A stretch of DNA of 64,000 nt, from NCBI GenBank assembly GCA_950106755.1, contig OX467084.1, positions 27,965,213-28,029,212 of the forward strand, read 5' to 3'. Below are positions 60,891-64,000 of the stretch, piece after piece. Both the position numbers and the translations under genes were made by a program. The DNA is from Climacium dendroides. Its lineage: Eukaryota > Streptophyta > Bryopsida > Hypnales > Climaciaceae. The notes below the pieces were generated by a model. That model was not told the origin of the DNA. It searched no databases and saw nothing but the letters and a program-made list of their open reading frames with translations. Positions within the stretch are counted from its first letter, which is position 1. Each line of letters starts with the position of its first letter.

Positions 60891-62314
60891 CTCCATTTTC
60901 ACATGGTTCTTAATTTTATATGTTTTTATGCTTAACTAAGAAAATGTAGCTCCAATAATCTACTTTTTACTCCATCTGAATTTTTCTCAAAACTGTTAAA
61001 ATTGTAATTTTGGGGACACTTCAAAGATAGCATCTTGAAACTTGGTGGTGGTGGTGGGGAGAACTTTTGAATCGTGCCAAGTTTGAAATTTGACCCTAAC
61101 AAAGAAGTTTAGATTCTATAGCTAATAACCCTCCACTAAAGATACTTTGGCTTTGGATCTTGAAAATTGCTTTCTACTTTCTTGGTGTAGGATAATCACA
61201 TTGTAAGCTTATGTGATGAAGGTGTTTCATTCTTTGCCATAGTTGTTTCCTAACAAAAAAAACTAATGCAACTAAGTTATTTAATCCCATCTCCTTCATT
61301 GTTGATTTGACACATTATTTATCTATACAAATGTTTGATTATGACTTTGAAGTTAGAAGAAAGTTACCTTACTAATGTTGTGTGATCCTTGAGGCTTTGG
61401 AAATACAATGGCAAAATTTATAATATTTAATAGACTAAAGAAGTATGGGTGAAGTGGTTAGATATGAAGGGCCATTACATTTAGAGTGTTTTTTAAAATC
61501 TTTAATTTTTTTTTTCTATTTATATGTTGAGAGCAAATCAACATATCAATATAGTAATTTTATTTGCTAAATATGGTATTTTGTGATTCAATTGGTTTGT
61601 GATAGAAAATTTGAAGTGAAATCAAGCATTTGTATTTCATAGTGAAGATGATAGAAATTTTGGTTTATCTTGGAGGTGAACACTTTTGATACCCAATTTT
61701 TTTTATAGAAGGTGGCAGTTTTGATACCCAAAGATTTTAAAGAGATGCATTTTGAATACCCAAAGTAGAGGAGAGTGGCATTCCCAAATTCAAAGGTGTT
61801 AAATTTATTTGTTACTTATTGAAGACTAAAAACAAGTCTTGAAGGGCAATATTGGGTCATACACTCACATAATGTCTTTTATTTGGGAGTTTGGAACTAG
61901 TAATGCAATTGTTGCAACACTTACAACAACAACTGCTTCATAAGAAACATAGTATTTTGTTTGTCTAAATTAGATTTGAAATTTAATTTGACAATAAAAA
62001 AAAAAATGAGAGTTGCTTTTAGGTATACTCATGCATTAAGGTAGAGACACCTAATTTTGCCACATATTAATTTGAGCCTTCTAAGTCTTCTTGAAGCATC
62101 AATGAATGGAGGCAAAATAACTATTATGTCTCTTGAAATCACCACAAGCTCTTTTCTTGAAATTAGTTAGAATGACCAATAGGAGTTGAAGCATCTTTTT
62201 CTTTATGGATGGCCGTGAATAGGCACCCTATGCTTTCAATTTTGAAAATTTATAATTGTGGGAGTGTTGTAAAAATACAAAATGACTTGGGTTGGGTTTC
62301 CCTCAAGGTAGTTA
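60891..62314. other. AT-rich intergenic DNA
   Basis: No gene, RNA gene or repeat partner was recognised. Confidence 0.45.
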
Positions 62315-62935
62315 GCTATGTACTAAAAAGATGCAAACATGACGTTCTAGGGTCAATTTCTCCTTCCCCCCTCCCGGATCATCAATAGCTATTGATTTAA
62401 GTTCTAAAATTAAATTCCCCACCCTTACCAATGTTGTCAATCTTCTAAAAAATCAAAGCATGGTTGTCATACTGGACAAGTTACTATTCATTTGATGAAT
62501 AGTAACTCGTTCTACAAGACAAAAAATGAATGATAACTTGTTCAGTATGACAACCATGAATCAAAGCCACGGGTGTTGTACACATGATCTTGGCCATTCA
62601 AATATGGATACAAAATATGAATGAAGACATAGATACACAATATGATACATATATGGGTTCAAGTACAGATACGAGCACACATATAGAATTCAAATATTGA
62701 TATATCCTATATTGATTGCATTGAAACTACTTTTGGAGAAATACAAGTAGGAGAGGTGGTGGTGGAGGCAATTTAAAACATATAATAATTTTAATTTAAA
62801 TGAAAACCTATGTCATTTAGAAGGATTAAAATACATAATAAACAATGAAAACTTTTTTTGAGCTCATTGTCATTGTCACTATGTACCCTAAAGATGCACA
62901 CATCTTCTCGGTATTAACATATGATTTTTGATATG
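62315..62935. repeat. Dispersed repeat R1, copy 3, hosting a MITE
   Basis: It is collinear with 21,885–22,490 (CTATGTACTAAAAAGATGCAA, AATGTTGTCAATCTTCTAAA, the GATACAAAAT-like run, then CTATGTACCCTAAAGATGCA near the end), interrupted by the 100-bp MITE at 62,459–62,558. Copy 1 supplies the empty site. Confidence 0.65.
62459..62558. mobile_element. hAT-like 100-bp foldback MITE
   Basis: It starts CATGGTTGTCATACTGGACA and ends TGTTCAGTATGACAACCATG; the terminal inverted repeats extend to about 35 bp with few mismatches. It is flanked by an exact 8-bp duplication AATCAAAG (62,451–62,458 and 62,559–62,566), the length typical of hAT elements. The related repeat at 21,885–22,490 lacks the insertion (CTAAAAAAACAAAGCTATTG). 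Non-autonomous. Confidence 0.85.
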
Positions 62936-63331
62936 ATTTTTATGATATTAAATATGATCACTATATACAATTTCAGATCAAAATTTAATCATTTTCACCA
63001 AGCTATCCGGGGCTGAAAAAGTGGCAGTTTCAGGTGTGTATACCCTATTGGGGTTGGCTCCCTCTGTTTTATTGTTTTTTTGAACTCAAGGTAGGTGATT
63101 TCAATTCAGCAAAGCAAGAAAATAAGGGCAAACAGTAGGAGGGACTGTTTCGCTGGGCCTGCTCCCTTTCTTTTTGTGGTTTTCGTATTCTAATTGTTTC
63201 ACTTTATTTTGCATGGAGGTCAGCGACTCAGCGTTTGTTTCAAAGTAATTTAAAAAATAAAAACTTTATTTGTGCCAAAAAAATTTTAAAATTTTAAAAT
63301 TTTAAAAAAGTACAAGTCCGTGGAGCCGGTT

Positions 63332-63338
63332 CACGTGG
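63332..63338. promoter_or_regulatory. G-box (CACGTGG)
   Basis: A CACGTGG motif, the plant G-box/ABRE-like core, in a GC-richer stretch about 520 bp upstream of the right-edge ORF. A single match; function inferred only. Confidence 0.3.
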
Positions 63339-63853
63339 AGCCCGTAGAGGAATTTTCCAACAACCGATTACCGGTACGTCGTTCAAATCTGGAGGGCTAT
63401 GTTTAGCACTAAGCTTCCGCTGTATTCATCATAAGATAAATAGAATACTGTCGATCAGACTGATGGTTCTCTTCGATTCTTATTACCTAATATTTGGTCA
63501 CACCTTGACGATTGAATGATTGCATTCGATGTCAGGATGCCGCATGCATGCAAACACTGCCAAGTTCGCCATCTCTCGGAGGCAGTACCAGAAACGTCGA
63601 CGTTGCCTCATCCCAGACCCAGACTGAAAATGATAAGATTAGCTATCCCCGATCGTGTCAGAACAACCTCCTCACCAGAAATTGCACATTATCAATAAGT
63701 GCATGAATTTCAGTTATATCCGAAACCAGCAACCTGGCTGCCTGTCCTTCTCCACGTTGCCTACGGGAACATTCCCGAAATAGATCCCACGAAGGAAGAA
63801 CCGAAGAATCCTTCACGTTTTTTTAATAATTTCATTGCCTTTAAGTTGATACC
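63339..63853 (+). other. GC-moderate leader-like region before the right-edge ORF
   Basis: The composition rises above the intergenic background. Short open frames on plus (e.g. 63,512–63,706) have no recognisable content. It could be promoter and 5' UTR of the ORF at 63,854 or exons of an unrecognised gene. Confidence 0.3.
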
Positions 63854-64000
63854 ATGTCGATTATTATATTGTTTTTGGCCCTTTCCTGTTTTGGACTCGC
63901 ATTGAAATTTATTTCAACGACGAAAAGAAGAGGACCGGTCTTGAATTGGATCTCAACAACGTGCAACGCACCAACCAGTCTGAAGGCACGGAGAGTAAGA
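63854..64000 (+). CDS. Putative membrane-anchored protein, N-terminus, runs off window
   Basis: An ATG with A at −3 and an in-frame TAA four codons upstream (63,842–63,844) opens 49 codons without a stop to the window end. Residues 2–17 (SIIILFLALSCFGLAL) form a hydrophobic helix, followed by KFISTTKRRGPV: a signal anchor with a basic cytosolic flank. This layout is seen in cytochromes P450 and glycosyltransferases, but the following residues (LNWISTTCNAPTSLKARRV) do not show a P450 hinge. An overlapping frame reads KKRTGLELDLNNVQ, which contains an LxLxL-like motif. Family unknown; coding status unproven. Confidence 0.3.
   Translation, partial: MSIIILFLALSCFGLALKFISTTKRRGPVLNWISTTCNAPTSLKARRVR

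Noticed and set aside
1..64000. CRISPR arrays, organellar insertions, rRNA genes
   Set aside because: No regularly spaced identical repeats, no plastid or mitochondrial gene pieces, and no rRNA-like conserved blocks were recognised.

Overview
This window is nuclear DNA from a land plant. Three spliced genes with canonical GT–AG introns belong to families with recognisable plant members: a prolyl carboxypeptidase (S28), the chaperonin subunit CCT1, and a group IIc WRKY factor, the last plant-typical. They sit in long AT-rich tracts full of decayed transposons. GC-rich exons, short introns and the transposon mix suggest a repeat-rich non-angiosperm plant (lycophyte, fern, bryophyte or gymnosperm), but the sequence alone does not settle the lineage.

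Layout. 1–2,200: the last six exons of an S28 serine carboxypeptidase (+). 2,640–7,187: intergenic, with a ~920-bp TIR element and a solo-LTR-like block. 7,188–11,999: a complete 17-exon CCT1 gene (−), 541 codons, with telo-box repeats in intron 1. 12,000–29,500: repeats, including a second copy of the LTR-like block, a dead LINE, a dead Tc1/mariner transposase and a SINE-like remnant. 29,580–30,510: exon-like GC-rich segments of an unrecognised gene. 30,560–34,200: a tandem array and three copies of a short MITE. 34,213–36,546: a complete three-exon WRKY gene (−) with W-boxes upstream. 37,200–52,000: a dense transposon graveyard with nested copies of a TTAA-flanked family, a near-perfect CACTA palindrome, a long-TIR element and a retroposon-like tandem block. 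52,000–64,000: an unrecognised GC-rich island, a WRKY pseudogene in which the signature tryptophan is a stop codon, further TIR elements, a W-box cluster with no visible gene, a hAT-like 100-bp MITE with 8-bp target duplications, and a short ORF running off the right edge.

The genes do not form a pathway: one is a vacuolar/secretory peptidase, one a cytosolic chaperonin subunit, one a transcription factor. The most informative material is the transposon record. One non-autonomous family (at least eight members here, no coding capacity) ends in CCCCTAAAGTCCC next to TTAA, and one member has inserted into another, so the filled and unfilled sites can be compared. I saw no CRISPR array, tRNA or rRNA gene.
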